Source: CAVSQX01 sp963730225 (GTDB lineage: Bacteria; Planctomycetota; Phycisphaerae; Tepidisphaerales; Tepidisphaeraceae). From it: 64,000 bases of DNA. The notes under the pieces were generated by a model. The model worked only from the letters and a program-made list of their open reading frames with translations. It had not been told where the DNA came from and searched no databases. The translations under genes and the position numbers were made by a program. Shown here in pieces: positions 1-7,946 of this stretch (positions are counted from its first letter, which is position 1; each line of letters starts with the position of its first letter). The stretch covers positions 1,802,291 through 1,866,290 of the forward strand of contig CAVSQX010000004.1 of the NCBI GenBank assembly GCA_963730225.1, in the 5' to 3' direction.

Positions 1-221
1 CCGGCAATCGCGGAGCGGTCAATCTTGCCGGCGGGCGTAAAAATCTCTTCTCCCCACCAGCTTTGCAGCGTCGAGCGAATCTCCGGATCGTCATAAGCAA
101 GCCGCACCTGGGCATCGGAATCGATCACCAGGCAACCCTGCTCGCCGAACAGTTTGGCCACAAAGCTCTTCCCGCTGCCGATTCCGCCGACCAGGCCGAT
201 GATGGGTTTGTTGGCAAACAT
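1..221 (-). CDS. coaE: Dephospho-CoA kinase, 3' end beyond window
   Basis: This is the N-terminal 73 residues of dephospho-CoA kinase, which phosphorylates the 3' hydroxyl of dephospho-CoA in the last step of coenzyme A synthesis in the cytoplasm. The Walker A loop GLVGGIGSGKS lies at about residues 9-19, followed by a VIDSDAQVR stretch typical of the family (the DAD-type substrate motif) and a KIDRSAIA segment. The start is the ATG at 221, 10 bases after the rhamnosidase stop on the same strand, so the two may be co-transcribed. The gene runs off the left edge of the window; nothing can be said about its C-terminus. Confidence 0.9.
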   Translation of the reverse strand, partial: MFANKPIIGLVGGIGSGKSFVAKLFGEQGCLVIDSDAQVRLAYDDPEIRSTLQSWWGEEIFTPAGKIDRSAIA

Positions 222-231
222 GGCCGGAAAA

Positions 232-2993
232 TCAGAATCGCGCATTGAACTGATAGCTGCCCGAACCGATTTCGAAAACGGCCAATCCGTTTTTCGCTTC
301 GATGAATTTTACCCCGGGAGATTGATCGATTCTCTGACCGCCCTCGCGCACCGAATCGGCGGACTTCGCCGGGACGTAAATTGTGGCGGTGGAGTTGGGC
401 GGAACGACAATGTTCCAGGCGAACTGGTTTCCGTCGCGCTGCCATTGGCTGGAAATCATTCCGAAGGGCCCGCGGTGGCTGGCCTTCACGAATTTCAAAT
501 CTCCCACGATCGTCGGCTTCATGATGATGTGCTTGAACCCCGGCGACCGCGGATCGGATGCGATGCCCGCCAGATTTTCGTACAGCCAGGTCGTCAGATC
601 GCCCACGAGCATGACGTGATTCCCGGAATTCATCGCCGGGTCGGCGGTGTTGCCGTTCCACAATTCCCAGATCGTCGTCGCGCCGTGGTCGACCATGTAT
701 CCCCAGCTCGGATACGTTCGCTCCGTGGCCAGTGCGTAGGCGATATCGGGCCGGCCATAATCGCTGAGCACCCGATTCAGCCATTGCCCCCCCACCAGTC
801 CGGTGCCGACGTGCATGTGCGTGACGTTCGTGATTTGGTCGACCAGATGATTGAAGACGGCCTGCCGCTGATCGTCGGGGACCATGCCAAACGCCAACGG
901 CAGCACGCTGGTGGTTTGAGCGCCGTTGTCGTATTGCCCAAGTTTCGTGTTGAGATAGGTTTTGTTCAGCCCGTTCTTCAGCCGCTGAGCCAACGCATTA
1001 AAGCGAGCCGCATCGTCGGGCTTGTTCAGCATTTGGGCGTATCGGTTCATCAGATTCAGGCAGTAATAAAAGTACGTCGTGCCCAGAATCGGCCCGGCCG
1101 TCTGGCGGGCGGGGTCTTTCGTGTGGATCAGCGTCGGATCTTCCGGCGGAACGCACCAGTCGCCGTAGTTGTCGCGCGGCAGAAGATCGTCTTTGATGAA
1201 GCTCGACATGTGGTCGATCCACCGAACCATCTGCGGATAATGCGCGGCGATGATTTGATTATCGCGATATTGATCCAGCATCATTTCCGGCGCGATGATG
1301 AACGTGCTGGGCCAGACGACGTTGTCGTGATACAGCGGCCAGTACGCCGGGCAGACATCGGAGATGCTGCCGTTGTCGAGTTGCGAATCGGCCATGTCGT
1401 TGATCCACTTGGCGTACAGCGCGTGGACGCCAAACAGATACGATTCCCCTTTGCATTCGCACGCCCGGTCGCCCATCCATCCCTGCCGCTCGTCGCGCTG
1501 CGGACAATCGGTCGGAATGCTGCGATAATTTCCGCGAACGCCCCAGACGATGTTGTGATAAATCTGGTTCAGCGTCGGCTGCGAACAGCTGAAATCCCCG
1601 GCCGATTCCAGATCATCCCCCACCACCCGCCCCTGGATCGAATCGAGATTCGGCGTGCCGGGGAAACCGGTTACTTCCACGTATCGAAACCCGTGATACG
1701 TGAATCGCGGCTCCCACACTTCCTCGCCGCCGCCGCGAAGCGTGTAACGATCCGTCGCCTTCGCCCCGCGCAAATTCGCCACATCCAACGTGCCATCCGG
1801 AAGCAGCCGCTCCGCAAAACGCAGCGTGACCGTAGTTCCAGCCGGCCCGGCGACGGTCAGCTTGCACCAGCCGACCATGTTCTGGCCCATGTCGTACACG
1901 AACGCGCCCGGCCTGGGCTGCTTCACAGCGATGGGAGACAGCACATCGGTGACACGAATCGGGGCGATCATCGGCGCAGCCAGCTTGCCCCCGGCGCTTG
2001 CACTACGCTCGCCGACGGCCACGTTGAATCGTCGAATCCCGGCTCCGCCCAGCCGCGAAATTCCTTGCGGGCATCGTAATCTTCTCCGTCGTATTCGTTG
2101 TTGGCCAGGATCGGCCCGTCGGTGCTGAGCTTCCAGGAGCTATCGCTGATGACTTGGTCGCTGCTGCCGTCGGCATAGTCGATTCGCATCTTGAGCAGCA
2201 GCTTCGGATATCCGTATGACACGGTGTTGCCCGAGCGCGGGGCCCAGAATCGCCCATTGCCCAGCACGACGCCGATCGCATTTTGCCCACTGTGGATCGA
2301 GCCGGTCAGATCGTAGGTGAGATAAAAAACCCGCTTCGTGTAATCGCTCAGCGCCGGAGAAAGCACCGCATCGCCGACCTTTTGTCCGTTCAGATACAAT
2401 TCCGAAAGCCCAAGCCCCGAAAAATAAACCGTCGCCCGGTGAATCGGCTTCTCGACGACGAATTCCTTCCGCAGCCATCGTGCCGACAGCCGACGAAGCT
2501 CCGGATGCGGGCCATTCACGTCGCTGGAATTTGTCGTCGGAATCGGCTTCTCGTCTTTTCCGATCCACTGCGCCGTCCAATCGGCCGGCGACAGCAATCC
2601 CATCGACCACACGGCCGCATCGCTCCACGGGCTTGGCTGCTGATCCTTATCCCAGACACGCACTTTCCAAAACATCCGCTGCCCGCTGGCCAGCGCCGGC
2701 CCGCCGTACGGCACCTCGACGGATTGATCCGACAGAATTCGCTGGCTGTCCCACAGGTCGCCCCGATCCGCCGACAAATTCTCAACCGACGATGCCGCCA
2801 GAATCTCATACGCGCTCTGCCGCTGCCCGCGCTGCGATCCGCGCATCTCCCACGAGAGATTCGGCGCAACCGAATCGATCCCCAGCGGATCGTTCAACGA
2901 TTCACAGCGCAGCACGCCCGGCGGCTCGGCGGCGGCGACGATCATCGGAAACACCAAAAACGACAACAGCGCAAGAGCGATGGAATTCTTCAT
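232..2993 (-). CDS. Secreted alpha-L-rhamnosidase (GH78), one frame break
   Basis: A glycoside hydrolase family 78 enzyme that removes terminal alpha-L-rhamnose from polysaccharides or glycosides. A signal peptide (MKNSIALALLSF, ending near VAAAEP) starts at the ATG at 2993. The N-terminal rhamnosidase domains occupy roughly residues 30-340. The catalytic (alpha/alpha)6 part carries CPQRDERQGWMGD, holding the family's proposed general acid, and GATTIWELW, whose Glu is the proposed base. The total of about 920 residues fits the family. The reading frame changes at the five-C run 1988-1992: upstream reads VVQAPG and downstream GKLAAPMIAPIRV, which join smoothly if one G is added on the coding strand. 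A sequencing deletion is the simplest reason; a genuine pseudogene is possible. Confidence 0.88.
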
Positions 2994-3016
2994 TGGATTG
3001 ATCGCCGGAATGATAC

Positions 3017-3469
3017 TCAACCGATCGGCCGATACTCAATCAACTCGATCCAGTTCCCCGCCGGATCGAGCAGCAGCAGGCTTTCGTACCCCGGCGTCAG
3101 CCCGCGCTGGCGAATGTATTCGATTTCCTCCTCGATGAGCTTGTGCTCCGCCTCCGCCAGCGACATCACCTCAATCCCCTGCGGCCGCAGCGTGTCACGC
3201 TCGATCTGCGAATCTTCGACGATCTGAAATCGCAACCGAAAATTCTCCGCCCGATAAACCACTGTCCCGCTCCCCCCCGCCGCTGTATCGCGCTCGAACT
3301 GCCACAACCTCACATAAAACTCATCCAACTCCTTCTCAATCCCCCCCGGCGTCACCAGCCGCACATCGTCCACGGCGATCAACTTCACCGGCAACGGCTC
3401 CTCCATCCGCCGCCGGCGATCCTCGACCGCGTCAAAGCCCGAAGATGGTTCTAGTTCCAGAGGTTCCAT
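3017..3469 (-). CDS. VOC/glyoxalase-superfamily protein
   Basis: A 150-residue protein with the look of a vicinal-oxygen-chelate (glyoxalase/bleomycin-resistance/dioxygenase) domain. The N-terminal half reads PVKLIAVDDVRLVTPGGI with the VxLVTPG start of the fold, and the protein ends with LLLDPAGNWIELIEY, the typical last strand, whose Glu is a usual metal ligand. The substrate cannot be inferred. The ATG at 3469 was chosen over an in-frame ATG at 3493 because it removes a non-conserved leader. The stop lies 23 bases before the rhamnosidase start on the same strand, so the two may share a transcript. It is divergent from the VCBS-repeat gene. Confidence 0.6.
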   Translation of the reverse strand: MEPLELEPSSGFDAVEDRRRRMEEPLPVKLIAVDDVRLVTPGGIEKELDEFYVRLWQFERDTAAGGSGTVVYRAENFRLRFQIVEDSQIERDTLRPQGIEVMSLAEAEHKLIEEEIEYIRQRGLTPGYESLLLLDPAGNWIELIEYRPIG

Positions 3470-3494
3470 GGTCGATCGGACCCGATTCCCCAAA

Positions 3495-3525
3495 TTGTAC
3501 CGCCATCATCGCATGTTGGTATAAT
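3495..3525 (+). promoter_or_regulatory. Likely sigma-70-type promoter of the VCBS-repeat gene
   Basis: A perfect TATAAT at 3520-3525 is preceded by TTGTAC at 3495-3500, with a 19-base spacer that is slightly longer than ideal. It sits in the divergent gap between the VOC gene and the LEPR-XLL/VCBS gene, about 43 bases upstream of the proposed GTG start. Confidence 0.55.
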
Positions 3526-3567
3526 AGAAGCCCTCATCACGCGATCCCGCGCCGGGAGGAACTGGGC

Positions 3568-6114
3568 GTGTTCAGAAAAAATCGTAAAGGCGTAGCGGCC
3601 GGAAGCGGGCCGTCGCAGGCGGAAGGCCTGGAACCGCGGACGCTCCTCTCGGCGGTCGTTTTCCAATCCCCGCAGACCCTCGCAACCGTCGCTAATTCGG
3701 CATCGGTGGTGACCGCGGACGTCAACGGCGACGGCAAACCGGACATTGTCTTTCTGACCCATTCGACAGGCGATCAAGCCACCATCGGTGAAGTGGGGGT
3801 GATGCTCGGCAACGGCGATGGAACGTTCCAGGCTCCCACATTTTATCCCACCGCGACATGGGAGCCGACGGCCATCGCTGTGGCGGACGTCAATGGCGAT
3901 CACAAACCCGACCTGATTATCTCCGGCAACAATGTTGGAGATGGCAGTCCCACCTATCTGAGCCTGCTGCTGGGCAACGGCGACGGGACGTTTCAACCGG
4001 CCCAGTCAATCGCCGTGGGCAGTTCAGAGAGCGATGTGGCCGTCGCCGATCTGAACGGCGATGGGAAAATGGATCTGGTCGTCGTGACGAATCCATTTCC
4101 AACGGGAAACGGGGCCATCGACGTGCTGCTGGGCAACGGCGACGGAACCTTTCAATCACCGCTAAGCTATTCGGTGGGCAAGGACGCCGCCTCCGTTGCG
4201 GTGGCCGACGTCAACGGCGACGGAAACCTCGACCTGGTCGTAGCCAATTCCGGCGATCAGACTATCGGACTGCTCATGGGCAACGGCGACGGGACATTCC
4301 AGAGCGAGCGGACGTACACCGTCGACTACGAACCGGAATCGGTAGCTGTCGCTGACGTGAACGGCGACGGCAAGCCGGACCTGATAGTAACGACTTCGGG
4401 GTTTCTTCCTCCGTCGCCCGTGGGCAACGTCAGCGTGCTGCTAGGCAATGGCGATGGGACGTTCCAAGCTCCGCAAACTTACGCTGCCGGCATAGGGCCC
4501 TTATCGGTGGTTGTCGCCGATTTGAACGGCGACGGTAAACCCGATTTGGTGGTGACCGATTACGGCCTCGATGACGATTACGGCGATACCGTCAGCGTGT
4601 TAGTGGGCAACGGCGATGGCACGTTCCAAGCCGCACAAAGCTTCATCACAACCGATCAGCCCGGTTCAGTCGCCGTCGCTGATTTCAACGGCGATGGAAA
4701 GGCCGATCTGGTCGTGGCCGGCAACGAACTGAGCCTATTGCTCGGCGGCGTCGCATCGACAACCACCGTTTCCACCGCCAGCGCCCCAACAACTGCCGGT
4801 GACGAGGTTGTGCTTTCGGCCGGGGTCACCGGCGACCAGAGCACGCCCACCGGCACGGTACAGTTTTTCCAGGACGGCGTCGCGCTGGGCGCACCCGTCG
4901 AACTTTCCGGCGCAATGGCCGAGCTGACCACGACATCGCTGGCGATCGGAGACGACGCCATCACCGCACGATATAGCGGCGATTCCACGTATTCCGCCAG
5001 CACTTCCCAGCCACTGACACACTTCGTGAATCCGTTCACCGATGTTTCAGCCGTGCTGGGTGCCACCGTGCCGTCAACGGTAATCGCCGGGACCAAGCTG
5101 CGCATCAAGGGACCGCTGACCCTGCACGCCGGCGCTACCGCCGTGCACGGAAATGCCAACACGCGAATCTTGTTATCCCCCGACGAATCCGCGGCCGACA
5201 GCGTCTTCACGTTCGACGACAGAAACGAGACGGTGAATTTGCGGGCCGGACGATCGAAGAACTTTCCGCTTCAGGTCTCCAAGTCCATTCCTGCCGCCGT
5301 GTCGGCGGGAATTTATCGTGTACTGATTGAGTTGACGGACACGGTCGGCGTGGTCAGCACGACCGATTCGGGCCAATCGCTGGTAGTCGTTGCACCCGTC
5401 GTGGACTTGACCGCTTCGTTCGTCAAGCCACCGACGACCGTACGCGCCGGCAAGGCCTTTCGAGCGATGGTTTTGGTCACCAACACCTCCGAGGCGAACG
5501 TTCCGGCCATCGGCCTGTCGTTTGTCGCCCTTTACAACTCCCCCGATGGCCAACTTGCCGACGCGACGTTCGTTACCGAACTCCACCGATTCTTCAATCT
5601 TCCGCCCGGCAAGAGCAAACGCATTTCATTCACGGATTCCATCACTGCGTCAACGAACCTGCTGGCCGACGTTGATCCAAACAACGCGGTTTTTCCCAAC
5701 GACATCAATCCGGCCAATAACATCGTCACCACGCCGGTGAATCTCTTTGTGCCACAGGTGGACATCACCGGCTCGTTTCTGCATGTGCCGACATCCGTCT
5801 CTCCCGCCTCCCCCTTCAAGGTCGTATTCCTCGTCAGCAACTCAACAGCCGCCAACGTGGCTGCCATCGGGCTCTTGCCCTACGAAGTCGAAACTTCCCC
5901 CGACGGCCTGACTTCCGACGCGGTTCCACTGCTGTTTGGGAGCAAGCAGATCAACCTCCCGCCCGGCGGCATGACGCGCGTCACCGTCACGCTTTCCATT
6001 GATTCTCCCGTCTTTCTGATGGTCAATCTCGATCCCGACCAGAGCGCGTTTCCCAACGACATCGACCCGGCAAATAATATCCTGAACTGGCCGAACGCGA
6101 TTCAGATCGGCTGA
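3568..6114 (+). CDS. Exported VCBS/FG-GAP repeat protein with LEPR-XLL motif
   Basis: A large cell-surface or secreted protein of 848 residues. The N-terminus carries LEPRTLLSA at about residues 21-29, the LEPR-XLL motif seen at the start of many planctomycete exported proteins. Seven repeats follow, each with a calcium-loop-like D-N-D-x-D pattern (DVNGDGKPD, DLNGDGKMD, DFNGDGKAD) and LLGNGDGTFQ, forming a probable beta-propeller up to about residue 390. Next come an Ig-like Big_3-type domain (TPTGTVQFFQDG) and about three CARDB-like beta-sandwich repeats ending in FPNDIDPANN. The start is taken as GTG at 3568 because GGGAGG at 3554-3559 is well spaced from it; an ATG at 3445 lies upstream of the promoter. 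The ligand is unknown. Confidence 0.82.
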   Translation: MFRKNRKGVAAGSGPSQAEGLEPRTLLSAVVFQSPQTLATVANSASVVTADVNGDGKPDIVFLTHSTGDQATIGEVGVMLGNGDGTFQAPTFYPTATWEPTAIAVADVNGDHKPDLIISGNNVGDGSPTYLSLLLGNGDGTFQPAQSIAVGSSESDVAVADLNGDGKMDLVVVTNPFPTGNGAIDVLLGNGDGTFQSPLSYSVGKDAASVAVADVNGDGNLDLVVANSGDQTIGLLMGNGDGTFQSERTYTVDYEPESVAVADVNGDGKPDLIVTTSGFLPPSPVGNVSVLLGNGDGTFQAPQTYAAGIGPLSVVVADLNGDGKPDLVVTDYGLDDDYGDTVSVLVGNGDGTFQAAQSFITTDQPGSVAVADFNGDGKADLVVAGNELSLLLGGVASTTTVSTASAPTTAGDEVVLSAGVTGDQSTPTGTVQFFQDGVALGAPVELSGAMAELTTTSLAIGDDAITARYSGDSTYSASTSQPLTHFVNPFTDVSAVLGATVPSTVIAGTKLRIKGPLTLHAGATAVHGNANTRILLSPDESAADSVFTFDDRNETVNLRAGRSKNFPLQVSKSIPAAVSAGIYRVLIELTDTVGVVSTTDSGQSLVVVAPVVDLTASFVKPPTTVRAGKAFRAMVLVTNTSEANVPAIGLSFVALYNSPDGQLADATFVTELHRFFNLPPGKSKRISFTDSITASTNLLADVDPNNAVFPNDINPANNIVTTPVNLFVPQVDITGSFLHVPTSVSPASPFKVVFLVSNSTAANVAAIGLLPYEVETSPDGLTSDAVPLLFGSKQINLPPGGMTRVTVTLSIDSPVFLMVNLDPDQSAFPNDIDPANNILNWPNAIQIG

Positions 6115-6147
6115 TCGGCGGCCAAAAAGTTGTAACGGAGGAATCAG

Positions 6148-7176
6148 ATGAGCGGACGCGCGGCGATCAATCTGACCTTGGCCCTGTTTGGTATCGCGGC
6201 ATTGTCCGCCAGAGGAGACACCCGGGGCGATTTCCTCAAGCTCATCGACCACCCGCCCGTGTCTCTCGACCCGCAAATCAGCCCCCTACTAACGATCGAT
6301 TCCCTTGCTGAATTTCATTTCACTTATGCCTCGGATGCCCAGGATCGAGTTCCCGGAATTCTCGTGGAGAAATCCGAATTTACCGGGCGGCCGACATCCG
6401 GTCGTGATCGCATTGCACGGAACCGGCGGAACAAAAACCGACGAGCTTCCGTTCATGCGGCAACTGGCCGCCCGCGGTTTCATCGCCGTCGCCATCGACG
6501 GCCGCTATCACGGCGAGCGCTGCAAAGCCGGCAAAGGCTCCGATGAATACCAGGCCGCCATCCTCGACGCCTTCCGCCACGGCGGGCAGCATCCGTTTTA
6601 TTTCGACACGGTCTGGGACGTGATGCGCCTGATCGATTACCTTCAGACCCGCGACGATGTCGATCCGAATCGCATCGGTTTGTACGGCGTTTCCAAGGGT
6701 GGCATCGAAACCTATCTCTCCGCCGCCGCCGACCCGCGCATCGCCGTCGCCGTGCCGTGCATCGGGCTGGAGAGTTTCAAATGGGCCCTGGACAACAACG
6801 ACTGGAAAGGCCGAATCGGCACCATTCCCGCCGCATTCGCCGCCGCGGCAAAAGATGAGAACATCGCCGCGCCGGATTCGAAATTCGTTCACGAGTTCTA
6901 CAGCAAAGTCGCGCCGGGCCTGGACGGCGAATTCGACGGCCCCGCGATGGTCGGCTTGATCGCGCCCCGTCCCCTGCTGGCGATCAAGGCGACACCGACC
7001 CGCACACCCCGCTGCCCGGCGTCGAGCTTTGCGCCACCGCCGCCCATTCCGACTACCACGCAGCGGACGCCGACGACCATTTCGTGTTGAGAATTCAGCC
7101 GCACACGGCACACAAAGTGAATCCCGATTCGCAGACTGCGGCGATTGAGTGGTTTGTGGAATGGCTCAAGCCTTGA
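6148..7176 (+). CDS. Exported alpha/beta hydrolase (dienelactone hydrolase-like), two frame breaks
   Basis: An alpha/beta-hydrolase-fold esterase with a signal peptide (MSGRAAINLTLALFGIAALSA) and GGAGGA at 6138-6143 as ribosome site. HPVVIALHGTGG gives the oxyanion-hole region, GLYGVSKGG the nucleophile elbow with Ser, NGDTDPHTP the acid-loop region once the second break is repaired, and HTAHKV the catalytic His near the end. The frame shifts once near 6361-6385 and again at 6986-6988, where adding one base restores AINGDTDP. After that the frame stays open to the TGA at 7174-7176. Two indels in about 1 kb could mean decay, but the preserved catalytic residues and the general pattern in this window favour sequence errors. 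The substrate is unknown. Confidence 0.72.
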
Positions 7177-7225
7177 CCGCCTGCCCTTCTCCGACAAACG
7201 GCATGAGCTCGGGACTGAAAAATGT

Positions 7226-7252
7226 TTGACGTTTAACGATATATGTTATACT
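7226..7252 (+). promoter_or_regulatory. Promoter/operator region of higBA
   Basis: TTGACG at 7226-7231 and TATACT at 7247-7252 with an upstream TGT (extended -10) lie 10 bases before the higB ATG. The near-palindromic CGTTTAACG and GTTATAC segments overlap the spacer, a usual place for an autoregulating antitoxin to bind. The 15-base spacer is short. Confidence 0.45.
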
Positions 7253-7262
7253 CTTGATCGTA

Positions 7263-7544
7263 ATGATCCGCAGTTTCCGCGGTGCGGACACTCAGGCGTT
7301 ATTTGAACAAGGCAAGAGCAGGCGTTTCTCCGGAATTGCACATATCGCCGCTCGGAAGCTTGTGCAATTAGACGCTGCCGAAACGCTGGAATTTCTGCGC
7401 TCGCCTCCGGGCAATCGGCTCCAAGCGCTCAAAGGCGACCGCAAAGGGCAGTACAGCATTCGCATCAACGATCAGTTTCGGATTTGTTTCCGCTGGACCG
7501 CCCAGGGCCCTGAGTTGGTTGAGATCGTGGATTATCATCATTGA
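7263..7544 (+). CDS. higB: HigB-type toxin of a type II toxin-antitoxin pair
   Basis: A 93-residue RelE/HigB-fold mRNA interferase (plasmid-maintenance-killer family). The start MIRSFRGADTQALFEQG, the central KLVQLDAAETLEFLRSPPGNRLQALKGDR and the end QYSIRINDQFRICFRW plus VEIVDYHH match the family along its full length. It is expected to cut mRNA on the ribosome until neutralised by its partner. The ATG at 7263 was chosen over an upstream TTG because the family starts at this residue. The toxin-first order, with the antitoxin 8 bases downstream, is typical of higBA. Confidence 0.88.
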   Translation: MIRSFRGADTQALFEQGKSRRFSGIAHIAARKLVQLDAAETLEFLRSPPGNRLQALKGDRKGQYSIRINDQFRICFRWTAQGPELVEIVDYHH

Positions 7545-7552
7545 GGAAAACC

Positions 7553-7852
7553 ATGTTCAAAAGCGGCATGCGCCCGGTACATCCCGGAGAAATTCTCCGC
7601 GAGGATTTTTTGATCCCGCGGAAAATGAGCGCCAACGCCCTGGCCAAGGCGTTGCGCGTCCCTGCCCCGCGCGTCAACGACATCGTCCGTGAAAGACGCG
7701 GCATTACCGCCGACACCGCGATGCGGCTGGCTCGCTATTTCGGCGGCGACGCCCGTTCCTGGCTGAATTTGCAGACCGCCTACGATCTTCGCGTCGCCGA
7801 AATCAAAAACGCCCGTCGCATCAACCGCGAAATCACCTCGTCCGCTGCGTAG
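7553..7852 (+). CDS. higA: HigA-type antitoxin (XRE HTH)
   Basis: A 99-residue antitoxin of the HigA/VapI family. The opening RPVHPGEILREDFL and the helix-turn-helix segment SANALAKALRVPAPRVNDI are diagnostic. RRGITADTAMRLARYFGGD completes the XRE domain, and the C-terminal helix region reads LNLQTAYDLRVAE. It should bind HigB and repress the shared promoter. GAGG at 7543-7546, overlapping the end of higB, serves as ribosome site for the ATG at 7553, so translation is probably coupled. Confidence 0.9.
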   Translation: MFKSGMRPVHPGEILREDFLIPRKMSANALAKALRVPAPRVNDIVRERRGITADTAMRLARYFGGDARSWLNLQTAYDLRVAEIKNARRINREITSSAA

Positions 7853-7946
7853 GAGATCGGCCCTGCGATTGCAAGCTGCGTCTCGCAAAACAGGACACGG
7901 CGAAAAAAATCGGCCATGCTACCGCCTCCTTTACGCGGGACGCGCC

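Noticed and set aside
154..2079. Long open frame of 641 codons on the plus strand opposite the rhamnosidase
   Set aside because: It is the antisense shadow of a clear GH78 gene; its product is Arg/His/Val-rich without domains. The same holds for long antisense frames at 25567-27048 and 32544-34085.
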